Below, one piece after another: positions 32,001 to 41,948 of a stretch of DNA of 50,534 nucleotides. The notes under the pieces were generated by a model. It was not told the DNA's origin and searched no databases. It saw nothing but the letters and a program-made list of their open reading frames with translations. A program made the translations under genes and the position numbers. The stretch comes from GAS188 sp044445965 (GTDB lineage: Bacteria; Pseudomonadota; Alphaproteobacteria; Rhizobiales; Beijerinckiaceae), in assembly GCA_044445965.1 (NCBI GenBank), contig JBIOEJ010000029.1:1-50534 (forward strand), written 5' to 3'. Within the stretch, counting starts at the first letter, position 1. Each line of letters starts with the position of its first letter.

Positions 32001-35000
32001 GCCGAGATTGCCGTTGACCGTGATGGCCCCGATCGAGTTGCCGGGCGAGAGCGTGCCGCCGGGCAGGATCGTGGTCGAGCCGACCGTGCCGTTGCCTCCG
32101 AGCGTGCCGCCCGAACCCACGGTGACGCCAGAGACCAGCGAGCCGTTGACGCTCAGCGTGCCGCCGCTGATGGTGGTCTGGCCCGTATAGGTGCCGGTGC
32201 CCGTGAAGTTCAGGCGCCCCGTGCCGGTCTTGGTGAGGCCGCCCGTGCCCGTGATATTGCCCGAGAAGGTCTGGTCCGAATTATCCCCCCCCTGCGTCAG
32301 GATGGCGCTGCCGAGCGCGATCGTGCCCGCCCCGCCGATCGAGCCGAGCGTCTGCGCGAAGCTGTTGAGATCGAGCGTCGCGCCCGAGGCGATCGAGAAG
32401 GCGCTATTGGGGCTGAAGGCACCGGCGGCGCCCGCCTGCAAGATGCCGGCATCGACGTTGGTCGCGCCCGAATAGCTGCTCGTCCCGAACAAGGTCAGCG
32501 TGCCGGAGCCGATCTTGGTCAGCGAGCCATGGACACCAGTGCCGCTCTCGGCGAGCGAGCCCTGGGCGCCGGAGCCGTCCACGATATTGCCGGCGATCGA
32601 ACCGTTGAAGCCCTGCGTGTCGATGGTGCCGCCGCTCGCGTCGAGCATGATGGTGCGGGAGGCGGCGAGCGCAACGTTGGCGGCGGAGAATTGCAGCGCG
32701 CCGCCGTTGAAGGTGACGCCCCCGTTCGCGGCGCCGAGATTGGCGTCCTGCGCGATGGCGAGCGTTCCGGCATCGATGAAGGTGCCGCCAGAATAGCTGT
32801 TGACGCGGGTAAGCGAGATCGTGCCCGTGCCGATCTTGGTGATGTTGCCTGAGCCGTCGATGGGCACCGCGATGGTCGCATCGGCCCCCTCGGCCCAGAG
32901 CGTGCCGGTGCCGTTGGTCGTCAGCGAGCCGATGCCCTCGCCGGTGACGAGCCGGTAGCCGCTGACCACGAATTCGAGGGTCTCGAAGCCCTGCGCGCCC
33001 TGCACCGTCACGGTGCCCGGCGTGCCTTGGAAAATGCCCTCCTTGCCGCCCCAGATCGTGGCGTTCTGCCCGTTCTGATCCGACCAATTGGCGTTGCTGG
33101 AGCTCCACGTGCCGCTGCCGCCGAACCCTCCCTCGGAGTTGGGGTGCCAAAACTGCATCGCCGAAGAGGCGCCGAGGATCAGGTTGACCTGTTGCGCGGT
33201 CGCGGTGTTGATGGTGGCCGGCTGACCGCCGGGAATGCTGCCCACCGCGAGCCCAGTGGGATTGTTGAGCGAGCCGCCGTAAGTAAAGATGTGGTAGACG
33301 CCGGCGAGTGGGGTATTGGTCACGTTCAGCGTGACGCTGTTCGGCGTCGTACCAAATGTCAGATCGTTAGTGACATCGAACAACTTGCTGCCGCCGGCGG
33401 CGCCGAGCGTGACATCCACATTGGATCCGGAGTTCAGCACCAGCGACGCCATGGTGAGCGTCTGGCCACTGGCACCGGCGAGAATGCCTCCATTGGCGAT
33501 GGTCACCGGACCGTTGATCGTGCCTGCACCCGTCAGCGTCGCCCCCGCGGAGACGTTCACCACGCCGGCTAGGCCATCAGACGCGGCACTTCCGGCGATT
33601 CCGGGAATTCCAGCGTTGATGATGCCGTCGACCTGAAGTGTCCCTGCGCTGACGGTCGTGGTCCCGGTATAGGTATTCGTGCCGGAGAGCGTGAATGTGC
33701 CGCTGCCCTGTTTCGTGAGCGCGAGGCTCGAATTCCCGTCCTGGATGGTGCCGGAAAAGCTCGTGGTGCTGCCGTCGCCGCCCGTTTTCAGCGTCGCCGA
33801 ACTGCTGATGCTGCTGTTGGTGACCGTGCCGCCGCCATGTGCACCGTCGGCGAGGGAGCCGATGATCTGGTCGAAGCCGCCGATATCGAGCGTGGGCAAG
33901 CCTTCGGTTTGGTCGACCCTGAACTGGCTATTGGGGCTGAGGGCGTTGGTGGCGCCGGCGAGCAGCGTCCCGCCCAAGATGATGGTCGGGCCGGAATAGG
34001 TGTTCTGGGTTCCCGAGAGCGTGAAGATGCCCCCTCCCGTCTTCGTCAATCCGAGCCCCTGGCTGCCGTCCTTGATGTCGCCCGAGAAGCTGGTGTTGGT
34101 GCCGTCGCCCCCCGTGGTCAAGGTCGCAAAGTCGGTACCGTTATTGGTGACGAGGGCGGCGGCGAGGGCGCCCTCGGCGCCGGGGGCATGGCCAAACGAC
34201 CCGGTGTCGGCGAGCGACGCGATCGCCTGGTCGAAGCCGCCGAGATCGAGCGTCGTGCCCGCTCCCATCAGGACGGAGCTGAAGGGGCTGAAGGCATTCG
34301 CCGCGCCGCCCTGCAGCGTTCCGCCGGTGATGGTGGTCGTGCCGGAATAGGTATTGCTGGTGCCGGTAAGCGTCAGCATGCCGCCGCCCTGCGAATCCGT
34401 CAGTGTCAGGGAGCCATGCGCGCCCGTCACGTCCTGGATCACGCCTGAGAGCGTCGCAGCGTTGCCGCTCACGTCGATCGTGCCGCCCCCGGTGTCGAGA
34501 TTGACCGGCCGGTTCGAGCTGAAGCCGTTCTGGGCGATCTCCAGTGTGCCGCCGCCGAAAGTGATGGTGGCTTTGGGAGCGTCGATCGGGTCATAGCCAG
34601 TACCGAGATTCCCGTCGCTGGTTACCGTCAGCGTTCCGGCATTGATGATCGTGCCCTCCGAATAGGTGTTGGCGCCGGTGAGCCGCAGATTGCCGCCGCC
34701 AATGGAGTCATTGAGGATTAGGGCGCCGGCCCCAGCGATCCGGCCATTGATGGCGGCGACGTTCCCATGCACGTCGAACGCGCCGGCGTCGCCGCCATCG
34801 CCGTTTCCGAGCGTCACGGTCTGGGAGATGGTCAGTGGCGAGCCGGGCGTCCCCGCGAGGAATTGCAGCGTCCCGTTGTTCAGCGTAATCCCGCCGCCGG
34901 AGGGCCCGCCGATATTGGCCTCGCTCGAGATGGCGAGCGTCCCGCCGCCAGTGATATTGCGGAGGCCGTCGAAGTTGCCGCCGGTGACGGTGGTGCCGCC

Positions 35001-35402
35001 GGAATAGGTGTTCAAGCCGGTGAGCGTGAACGTGTCCGTCCCCTGCTTGGTCAGCGCAACCGTGCCGGATGGGCTGCCGTCCTGGATGACGCCGGAGAAC
35101 GTGGTGTCGAGCGTATCGCCCGTCGTGAGGGTGAGGGCCGTCGATCCGCCGTTGGTCACAGAGCTGTTCGATGGGCCGCTCAGCGAGCCGATCGTTTTAG
35201 GGCTAGTGGCGAGATCATAGGTTAGCGGCACGTCACCCTGGCCGAGAGTGATATCCTGGGCGTGAGCATCGCCAACAGCCGCCGCCAATGCCAGGCTGAC
35301 GAGCCCGACGGAGACAAGTGCCGTCGCGTTGAGGAGCGCCCGACGCAGCCGCCTGATCCGCGGCGCGGCAATGTCAGCATCATAGGCGGCCCGAGCCGTC
35401 AT
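29100..35402 (-). CDS. Giant outer-membrane protein: autotransporter fused to TPR plus Slam-like barrel
   Basis: One uninterrupted 2100-residue frame. Residues 1-48 are an extended signal peptide (cut after AHA). Residues about 50-1300 form a beta-helical passenger with eight autotransporter-associated repeats of the type LTKQGSGTFTLSGTNTYTG. Residues about 1376-1660 are a type Va autotransporter barrel ending in aromatic GLKIIF. Residues 1661-1789 are a linker plus two or three TPR-like helix pairs (AAGDYEAAVGALERM, LGVLYFRLGSYKMALSHFEA). Residues 1790-2100 are a second beta-barrel, FGQAGLRYQTNANAGPS to GPTVRF with a terminal Phe, laid out like Slam (TPR then DUF560 barrel). Both barrel ends face the periplasm, so the topology works. 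GAAGG precedes ATG 35402. The second barrel is assigned from pattern, not alignment. Confidence 0.75.
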   Translation of the reverse strand: MTARAAYDADIAAPRIRRLRRALLNATALVSVGLVSLALAAAVGDAHAQDITLGQGDVPLTYDLATSPKTIGSLSGPSNSSVTNGGSTALTLTTGDTLDTTFSGVIQDGSPSGTVALTKQGTDTFTLTGLNTYSGGTTVTGGNFDGLRNITGGGTLAISSEANIGGPSGGGITLNNGTLQFLAGTPGSPLTISQTVTLGNGDGGDAGAFDVHGNVAAINGRIAGAGALILNDSIGGGNLRLTGANTYSEGTIINAGTLTVTSDGNLGTGYDPIDAPKATITFGGGTLEIAQNGFSSNRPVNLDTGGGTIDVSGNAATLSGVIQDVTGAHGSLTLTDSQGGGMLTLTGTSNTYSGTTTITGGTLQGGAANAFSPFSSVLMGAGTTLDLGGFDQAIASLADTGSFGHAPGAEGALAAALVTNNGTDFATLTTGGDGTNTSFSGDIKDGSQGLGLTKTGGGIFTLSGTQNTYSGPTIILGGTLLAGATNALSPNSQFRVDQTEGLPTLDIGGFDQIIGSLADGAHGGGTVTNSSISSSATLKTGGDGSTTSFSGTIQDGNSSLALTKQGSGTFTLSGTNTYTGTTTVSAGTLQVDGIINAGIPGIAGSAASDGLAGVVNVSAGATLTGAGTINGPVTIANGGILAGASGQTLTMASLVLNSGSNVDVTLGAAGGSKLFDVTNDLTFGTTPNSVTLNVTNTPLAGVYHIFTYGGSLNNPTGLAVGSIPGGQPATINTATAQQVNLILGASSAMQFWHPNSEGGFGGSGTWSSSNANWSDQNGQNATIWGGKEGIFQGTPGTVTVQGAQGFETLEFVVSGYRLVTGEGIGSLTTNGTGTLWAEGADATIAVPIDGSGNITKIGTGTISLTRVNSYSGGTFIDAGTLAIAQDANLGAANGGVTFNGGALQFSAANVALAASRTIMLDASGGTIDTQGFNGSIAGNIVDGSGAQGSLAESGTGVHGSLTKIGSGTLTLFGTSSYSGATNVDAGILQAGAAGAFSPNSAFSIASGATLDLNSFAQTLGSIGGAGTIALGSAILTQGGDNSDQTFSGNITGTGGLTKTGTGRLNFTGTGTYTGQTTISGGTLSVNGSLVSGVTVGSGGTLGGNGTVGSTTILPGGTLSPGNSIGAITVNGNLGFGAGSTYAVEVNSLGASDFTHVTGKTTIAGGTVGVLAASGTYQPSTTYKILTSDGGVSGTFSGATTNFAFLTPTLSYDPQDVLLTLQRNDINFQQAAQPGNPNIVATALQNAVNQFDRNILNSLGPNDLGLAFALANGALSPQGLEIIERIDNLTGAGANLAFNSLSGEGAAAAPEASFLASRLFSSTMLSQASFWRGGGPDPNGITASEALGYAPIDDQHIAPFDKMGGKQMAFVQTPLPRTWRIWYTALGGLEQLPGDNAFGIAKSSARAVGGAGGVDYQINANFLVGFAAGGTDGSFSTSARSTQGSEGGMHIGVYGAANFGHLYATAMLDGGYFSDHLKRYIIGVGPTELATARFTENEFGGRLELGWKQGFGNFKVSPFAALEARRVGMPAFTEATALLDGTPGILGLSYGSQSVNSVRSYLGANIEAPIDLGDGRELTPNLRLAWVHEFDRTRRIGAYLINLPGADFSVDGSRPARDSLEANIGAQLGITQNVKLFANFDGDFAHGGHSYAGMAGLKIIFDDLPHTQPGSGSGAGASYVFSSREAAKTEEDALFPRLVREPQNLDLAFHFSEVASAAGDYEAAVGALERMRFYNADLPRVELELGVLYFRLGSYKMALSHFEAAVSAPDTPEEVRKRVAEFQREIEKRLNPNQYALFGQAGLRYQTNANAGPSNTLVKALGQDAVLNSQFTRKADWNAFGLASGRYIYDFGNQRGDGWQTDLTAYYARQFKVTRLNLGIAEVQTGPRLAVAPDALPGLTFHPYLIGNAATLGDNPYLTTLGAGAALDYTVGGDLALEPSLEFRRRSYRNSTDYQTAKQQTGDLVNAAFAATGAISSSVRWQSRVTFSTATANQTFDEYRLFGIDAGLPIDFYAPFLSEPRVWTVTPMAGYSLTRYGGPNPLVDPTVTRQDGEWHTGISLDAPLWPNAGFAAQIMFQRVNSTLRNYDTRNFSVSAGPTVRF

Positions 35403-35747
35403 TGCCTTCGGCTTCCCGCAACTACGGCTCGGCGTCTACGCAACGTCTCCGCCACCGCCACCCTCCAGCCCCGTGCCGATGCTGCATCGCCAGCCATCAG
35501 CCAAGCGCCGGCTGACAGGCGCGCAACAGGCCAATTTATCGCGTTAACGATCGGTAACAGATTGTTAAGAACCGTCAATCGGATTCACCGCCGAAGACCT
35601 CAGCGGCAGCGTTTCTTCCAAGCACTGCGGCAAGTCGGCAACAATAAACGGCATGGAACATGGATAATTGTGCCGAAATGCCGCGAATCGAGGGGGTTTT
35701 TAGCGCGCTGATCGCTGTGTGCCCCATCTCCGCGGTTAGAAGGGCGC
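35403..35747. other. Intergenic region upstream of the giant outer-membrane gene
   Basis: No gene seen. It must hold the promoter of the minus-strand outer-membrane operon. It is Pro/Ala-codon-like and GC-rich next to the start, then turns AT-rich around 35530-35580, where CtrA-like half-sites cluster (separate entry). Short open frames here have no recognisable content. Confidence 0.5.
35544..35568 (-). promoter_or_regulatory. Candidate CtrA-type boxes
   Basis: On the minus strand TTAA-N7-TTAC (35568-35554) differs by one base from the CtrA consensus TTAA-N7-TTAA, and another TTAA half-site follows at 35547-35544. They lie about 145-165 bases upstream of the start at 35402 of the outer-membrane operon. 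CtrA controls many cell-surface genes in alphaproteobacteria. Chance is possible because the motif is short. Confidence 0.35.
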
Positions 35748-36362
35748 TCACTGCGCCCAGGAGGGCCTCGCCTTCAGCCCCTCGAACCAGCTCGCCACAT
35801 GGGCGCATTCGGGCGGCAGCTCCAGGCGCGGCACGCGCATGAATTCGAGCGCGACGCCCGCCGTGATGTCGGCGACGGTCAGCTTGTCGCCGCAGATATA
35901 GGGCGTGGTCGCAAGATGCGCGTCGAGCTCACGCAGCTCCTGTGTCACCTTCTCCTTGTTGGCCTCGCCCCAATCGGCGATTTGCGGCACTTCGAGATCG
36001 GCCATGAAGGGGTTGAGATGGCGAAACACCATGAACACCGACACCAGGAGGCCGAGCTCCATGCGCCGGTTCCACATCTCGACGATCGCCTTGCCCTTGG
36101 CGCCCTCCCCGAACAAGGGCGGGTTTGGATGCGTCTCCTCGAAATAGCGGCAGATGGCGACCGATTCGGCGATCGCGGTGCCGTCGTCGAGAAGAAGCGT
36201 CGGCAAACGCCGCTTAGGGTTGAGCGCGGCGTATTCGGGCCGCAAATGCTCCTTCTTGGCGATGTCCGTATCGACGATCTCCGGCATCGGGATCTGTTTC
36301 TCGCGGATGAAGATGCGCACGCGGCGCCCGTTCGGCGTGCGCTTTCCGTCATAGAGCTTCAC
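35748..36362 (-). CDS. Glutathione S-transferase family protein
   Basis: A 204-residue cytosolic GST. The N-terminal thioredoxin-like domain (residues 1-80) shows MKLYDGKRTPNGRRVRIFIR and the glutathione-binding turn LPTLLLDDGTAIAESVAICRYFE, with the conserved cis-Pro and the Glu-Ser pair. The C-terminal helical domain includes YICGDKLTVADITAGVALEF, the N-capping box of the family. It lies alone between the outer-membrane operon and a repeat region, reading on the minus strand. The substrate cannot be told from sequence. Confidence 0.9.
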   Translation of the reverse strand: MKLYDGKRTPNGRRVRIFIREKQIPMPEIVDTDIAKKEHLRPEYAALNPKRRLPTLLLDDGTAIAESVAICRYFEETHPNPPLFGEGAKGKAIVEMWNRRMELGLLVSVFMVFRHLNPFMADLEVPQIADWGEANKEKVTQELRELDAHLATTPYICGDKLTVADITAGVALEFMRVPRLELPPECAHVASWFEGLKARPSWAQ

Positions 36363-36401
36363 CAGATGCCTCCCTCGTAACCGCTGAGGGTAATCTTAGC
36401 G

Positions 36402-36423
36402 GGCGAATGGCGAATAGCGAATA
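36402..36423. repeat. Short heptad-type intergenic repeat (copy 2)
   Basis: Identical over 21 bases to 646-667: GCGAATGGCGAATAGCGAAT in tandem heptads. It sits beside a family A palindromic repeat at 36436. Confidence 0.6.
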
Positions 36424-36435
36424 GCACTGGCGCAC

Positions 36436-36758
36436 CACCTCTCCCCTTGCGGGAGAGGTCGGATTGCAGTCAGAATGGCTGCAATCCGGGTGAGGGGTTC
36501 GTCGTGCAGCCGCGCCGCAGACAGATCGCACCAGGCCGAGCGTCCCACGCGCGCGTCGTGCGGCACGAGCCGACCGGCGCGGAGAAGCGTCTCTGGAAGC
36601 TGCTGCGCGACCGCCGATCGGGCAGCTTGAAGTTTCGCCGGCAGGTGCCGCTCGGTCCTCACATCGTCGATTTCGTCTAGGCCTGCCCTGGTAGGACCCC
36701 TCACCCGACGCCTCGCAAGAACTCGGCGTCGACCTCTCCCGCAAGCGGAGAGGTGGGC
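36436..36758. repeat. Family A repeats in inverted orientation flanking a gene fragment
   Basis: The left copy (36436-36500) has CTCTCCCCTTGCGGGAGAGG, an inner hairpin GATTGCAG/CTGCAATC and GGGTGAGGGG. The right copy (36697-36758) has CCCCTCACCCG and CTCTCCCGCAAGCGGAGAGG in reverse order. Between them lies a DUF559 fragment, so the whole could have moved or arisen as a unit. Confidence 0.75.
36540..36680 (+). pseudogene. Truncated DUF559 (Vsr-like endonuclease-fold) fragment
   Basis: The plus strand encodes TGAEKRLWKLLRDRRSGSLK then FRRQVPLGPHIVDFV and a stop. This is the N-terminal third of DUF559 proteins, small restriction-endonuclease-fold proteins related to very-short-patch repair enzymes. 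The catalytic part, normally just after the VDF motif, is missing, so it is inactive. It is enclosed by inverted family A repeats. Confidence 0.65.
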
Positions 36759-36877
36759 GCTGCCGCAAAGCGGCGCGAATGCGTTCATCCATGTGAGCGG
36801 GGCATTAAGATTTTAGCGCGAAACTGAGGCGTCGCCCATCTCCCCATGCATTGCCGGGTTCGGAACCGCCGCGCTCC

Positions 36878-38422
<1,545 letters not shown>

Positions 38423-38463
38423 GGGGTCTCTTCGGCGGGTCCGCGTCCTGCGCACCGTGCTAG

Positions 38464-38530
38464 GCATGATCTTTTCGGAAGACCGGTTTCCACCCCCACC
38501 TTCGCGAGGGCAAGCTTTTCCGGATCATGC
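38464..38530. repeat. Inverted repeat, candidate terminator or dispersed element
   Basis: GCATGATCTTTTCGGA at the left and TCCGGATCATGC at the right form an imperfect long hairpin between the convergent ends of the kinase and the binding-protein genes. I recall very similar GATCATGC-ended elements scattered in Hyphomicrobiales genomes. It could act as a bidirectional terminator. Confidence 0.6.
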
Positions 38531-38531
38531 T

Positions 38532-40115
38532 CTAGCCGCCCTTCTTCGAGAGGTTCCAGAACACCATGACGGGAGGTAGTGCCGGCCAGTCGCTCCGGTC
38601 CACGGTCGTGCGAAAGGCGGAAACCGTGAACCACTCGCCGAGATGCACATGCGTCACGACCTGCATGTAACGCAGCTGCACCTCTTCGGCGATCTCCTTG
38701 CGCTTGGCAGGGTCGGTTTCCCGCGCGAACCGGTCGCGCAGCTGCTCCATCGCCGCATCGCAGGGCCAGCCGGCGCGGGCAGCAGCGCAATTCGCCGCGA
38801 GATAGGAGGTCGTCAGCGGGTCCAGGATGTCCACCACGGAAAAGCTGGTGAGGAAGGCGTTCCAACCGCCGGCCGAAGGCGGCCCCTTGTTCGAATACAC
38901 GCGGCTCACGAGGCTCTGCCAATCCAACGGCTGCAGGTCGACCTTGAAGCCGGCTTTTTCCAGGAGGCTCTTCGCCACCGGCGCAAGGTTGGCGAGCACC
39001 GCGACATCGGTCGGCTGCAGCAGGGTCACCGGCGTGCCGTCATAGCCCGCCTCGCGCAGCAGCGCCTTCGCCTTCTGCCAATCGCCCTCGATCCTGCCGT
39101 CGGTACCGACGGTCGAGGCGTAGGGCGTCCCGCAGGGAAACAGGGCTTTGCAGGTGCGGTAGTAACGCGGATCGCCGACCGCCGCAGCGAGCACGTCGTC
39201 CTGTCTCAAGGCCAGCTGCGCCGCCTGGCGGACCTTCTCATTGTCGAAGGGCGGCTGCAGCCAGTTGGGCCGGAACACGTACTGGTACCCATATGATCCC
39301 GTGGCCAGGGACACCGAAGCATTTCTTTCAAGCAGCGGCAGCAGGTCGAGGCCGACGGTCTCGACCATGTCGATCTCGTCCTTCACGAGCGCATTCACCT
39401 GCGTCTGCGCGTCCGGCATGACGATCCACTCGATCCGGTCGAGCTTCGCCACCTTGCCGCCGGCAAGTCCCGACGGCGGTTCGGGGCGCGGCTTGTAGTT
39501 GGGGTTCCTGACGAAGACGATGCGATCACCAGGCCGCCATTCGTCACGCTTCAGCATGAACGGACCGGAGCCCGTATAGTCGGAAATCTGCTTGTAGGGG
39601 TCGGTCTCGGCGACACGCTTCGGCATCATGAACGGCACCAATCCGCTCGGCTTCGCCAGCGAGTCGATCACCAATCCGTAGGGCTCCTTCAGCACGATCT
39701 CGAAGGTCTTGGCGTCGTCAGCCTTCAGCTCGCTGATGAACCCCATCAGCTTCTGGCCCATCGTATCGCGCGCCCCCCAGCGCTTGATCGAGGCCAGGCA
39801 ATCCTCGCTGGTGACCGGATTTCCGTCGTGCCATTCGAGTCCGTCGCGCAGCGTAAACCGATAGGTCAGCTTGTCTTCGCTCACCGTCCAACTGTCGACC
39901 ATCTGCGGCTGCGGCTGCAGCTTGGCGTCGAGCGCAAACAGCACGTCGTAGACAAGATAGCCGTAGTCGCGCGTGATGTAGGCGCTGCTCCAAACCGGAT
40001 CGAGCACATTGATGTCGGAATGCATGACCGCGCGGAGCGTAGCCGCAACGGCCCCCTGGGCGGATGCCGCCAGGAACAAGCCGGCAGCGACCCAAGATGT
40101 CCAGCGTCTGCCCAT
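38532..40115 (-). CDS. Peptide-type (family 5) ABC solute-binding protein
   Basis: A 527-residue periplasmic binding protein with a Sec signal peptide (WVAAGLFLAASAQGAVAA, cut near residue 25). Typical family-5 segments: LRAVMHSDINVLDPVWSSAY, GLEWHDGNPVTSEDCLASI near residue 100, YTGSGPFMLKRDEWRPGDRI, and a C-terminal FWNLSKKGG. Relatives carry peptides, nickel or opines. Start ATG 40115 is preferred to the preceding in-frame GTG 40118; AGGA lies just upstream. No permease or ATPase is near, so it is an orphan. The 294 bases before it hold a CCCC-CTCAA-GGGG hairpin at 40243-40255 that may end the upstream rsmB transcript. Confidence 0.9.
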   Translation of the reverse strand: MGRRWTSWVAAGLFLAASAQGAVAATLRAVMHSDINVLDPVWSSAYITRDYGYLVYDVLFALDAKLQPQPQMVDSWTVSEDKLTYRFTLRDGLEWHDGNPVTSEDCLASIKRWGARDTMGQKLMGFISELKADDAKTFEIVLKEPYGLVIDSLAKPSGLVPFMMPKRVAETDPYKQISDYTGSGPFMLKRDEWRPGDRIVFVRNPNYKPRPEPPSGLAGGKVAKLDRIEWIVMPDAQTQVNALVKDEIDMVETVGLDLLPLLERNASVSLATGSYGYQYVFRPNWLQPPFDNEKVRQAAQLALRQDDVLAAAVGDPRYYRTCKALFPCGTPYASTVGTDGRIEGDWQKAKALLREAGYDGTPVTLLQPTDVAVLANLAPVAKSLLEKAGFKVDLQPLDWQSLVSRVYSNKGPPSAGGWNAFLTSFSVVDILDPLTTSYLAANCAAARAGWPCDAAMEQLRDRFARETDPAKRKEIAEEVQLRYMQVVTHVHLGEWFTVSAFRTTVDRSDWPALPPVMVFWNLSKKGG

Positions 40116-40409
40116 CACGTCCTGCGTGTCGTTTGCGGGGAGCGACCGATCCTAAACCGACACCGCGCCATCGCCAAGCCGGCAATCGAGGCACGTCGCC
40201 GGCGGCATCTCGTCATAAGCGGAATATAGCGAAGCAATGATCCCCCTCAAGGGGAATATTCGTTGGGCGTGCGCCTCGCCGCGGAGTGCTTCACCTCATC
40301 GCGATCGCCACGATGACGCAGCCGCCGCCCGCGGTCGGCAAAGATTACGGTGAGAGAGCACATGAACGTGACTCGCGAGGGGAGAGGGAAGAGCGCCATC
40401 GTCGATGCG

Positions 40410-41732
40410 CTACCCGATCGCTTCCAGCACCACGAGGAAAAACCCGTCCGTGCCGGTGCGGGCAGGCGTGAACAGCAGCCCTGCCCCACCGCGCGAGCGA
40501 TATGAGGCGAGCGCAACGAGTTGCGGCGGGCCGCAAGCCACGACGGTCGCAGGCGGAATGACAAGCCAGCCGGCATGGCGATCCAGAAAAGCCTGGACGC
40601 GCCCCTCGTTCTCCTCCGGCAAGAGCGAGCAGGTGATGTAGGCGATACGGCCTTGCGGCTTCGCGAAGCGCGCCGCCCGGTCGAGCACTTCGTCCTGCTC
40701 CTTGAGGCGCTGAGAGAGGCTGCCAGGCCGCACGCGCCATTTGGCATCCGGGTTGCGCCGCCAGGCGCCGATTCCGGTGCAGGGCGCATCGACGAGGACG
40801 AGGTCGGCTTGGCCTTCGAGGCCGGCGAGCGGCTCGTTGCGCCCGCGCGGGGTGCGCACCTCGACATTCGTGGCGCCGCAGCGCTGCAGCCGCGGATGGA
40901 TGCGGGCGAGGCGGCGCTGATCGTCATCGGTCGCGATGATGCGGCCTTGGTTGCCCATGAGGGCAGCGAGCGCCAAGGTCTTGCCGCCCCCACCGGCGCA
41001 GAGATCGATGACCATGTCACCCGGCTTTGCTCCAGCGAGCAGGGCCACGAGCTGCGAGCCCTCGTCCTGGATCTCGACGAGGCCTTCCAGGAAGGCCGGC
41101 TCCGATTGCACCGAAGGCCCGCGCCCGTCCTCGCCATGGAGCAGGCGAAGCCCGAGCGGGGAATGCGGCGTAGGCTCGGGATGAAGATGTGAGAGCGCCG
41201 CGAGCGCCTCCTGGCGCGTGCCGCGCAGCGTGTTGACGCGCAGATCGAGCGGCGCCCGTGTGGCGAGCGCCCGCATCTCCGCGACCAGCTCGCCGCCGAA
41301 CTCGCCTTCCAGCGACGCCGCGAGCCATTCGGGGAAATCCGCGCCAATGTGAGTGGGCGCGGTCGCGAGCGCCTTGTCGCCGGCCTCGATCCGCGCGCGC
41401 TCATCTTCGGAAAGTGGCGCAGGCGCGAAGCGCGATCCGTCGCACAGCGCGGCGATGGCCTCCGCGCCGAGGCCGCGCGCCAGACGGAGCGCGCCCAGCA
41501 GCACGGCGCGGGGCGAAGCCTCCTCCGCCCGCTCGAAGCCCATGATCCAGGCGGCCGAAGCCTTCCTCCTCAGCGCATCATAGACGAGGCTCGCGACCGC
41601 GGCGCGATCCTTCGATCCGGCGAAGCGGTGCGCCAGGCCCCAATCCCTCAGCGCCTCGGCGGCGGGCCGGCGGCGCGCGGCGATATCGCCGAGAGCCTCG
41701 ATGGCGGCCGAGAGGCGGGCGGAGGGGATCAT
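40410..41732 (-). CDS. rsmB: 16S rRNA (cytosine-5) methyltransferase, RsmB family
   Basis: A 440-residue RNA m5C methyltransferase. Residues 1-140 are a NusB-like RNA-binding domain (LRDWGLAHRFAGSKDRAAVA). The catalytic Rossmann domain has the S-adenosylmethionine loop VIDLCAGGGGKTLALAALMG, LVDAPCTGIGAWRRNPDAKW with the product-release Cys, and YITCSLLPEENEGRV with the nucleophilic Cys. In E. coli RsmB methylates C967 of 16S rRNA. Start 41732 (MIPSARL) is more family-like than the upstream in-frame Met at 41771. It lies alone; repeats mark its 5' side. Confidence 0.88.
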   Translation of the reverse strand: MIPSARLSAAIEALGDIAARRRPAAEALRDWGLAHRFAGSKDRAAVASLVYDALRRKASAAWIMGFERAEEASPRAVLLGALRLARGLGAEAIAALCDGSRFAPAPLSEDERARIEAGDKALATAPTHIGADFPEWLAASLEGEFGGELVAEMRALATRAPLDLRVNTLRGTRQEALAALSHLHPEPTPHSPLGLRLLHGEDGRGPSVQSEPAFLEGLVEIQDEGSQLVALLAGAKPGDMVIDLCAGGGGKTLALAALMGNQGRIIATDDDQRRLARIHPRLQRCGATNVEVRTPRGRNEPLAGLEGQADLVLVDAPCTGIGAWRRNPDAKWRVRPGSLSQRLKEQDEVLDRAARFAKPQGRIAYITCSLLPEENEGRVQAFLDRHAGWLVIPPATVVACGPPQLVALASYRSRGGAGLLFTPARTGTDGFFLVVLEAIG

Positions 41733-41782
41733 GGCGCGGCTGTCTCGCGAACGGTTGCGAGGCTCCGGCAATCTGCACGGTT

Positions 41783-41872
41783 CCCGCTCATCCCTGCGGA
41801 AGCGGGGACCCAGAATCTTGGCCCGTTCGGCAGTTCTGGGTTCCCGCTTTCGCGGGAATGAACGGAGATGGG
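41783..41872. repeat. Family B palindromic repeat pair (dRS3-like)
   Basis: Two facing copies: CCCTGCGGAAGCGGGGACCC at 41792-41811 and TTCCCGCTTTCGCGGGAA at 41841-41858, with CCAGAA/TTCTGG between them and CGCTCAT/ATGAACGG on the outside. Other copies are at 42393-42487 and 45951-46210; some match the ATTCCC-N8-GGGAAT pattern known as dRS3 in Neisseria. Confidence 0.8.
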
Positions 41873-41948
41873 CCTTCCTAATTGCATACGTCTCGAACTT
41901 GCCAGAAGCCTCGCGAGAGCAGGCGCAATCGCTTGTTCCCCGCCGGCA

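Noticed and set aside
38423..38531. Small gene between the histidine kinase and the binding-protein gene
   Set aside because: The gap holds only an inverted repeat with GATCATGC ends and no coding frame.
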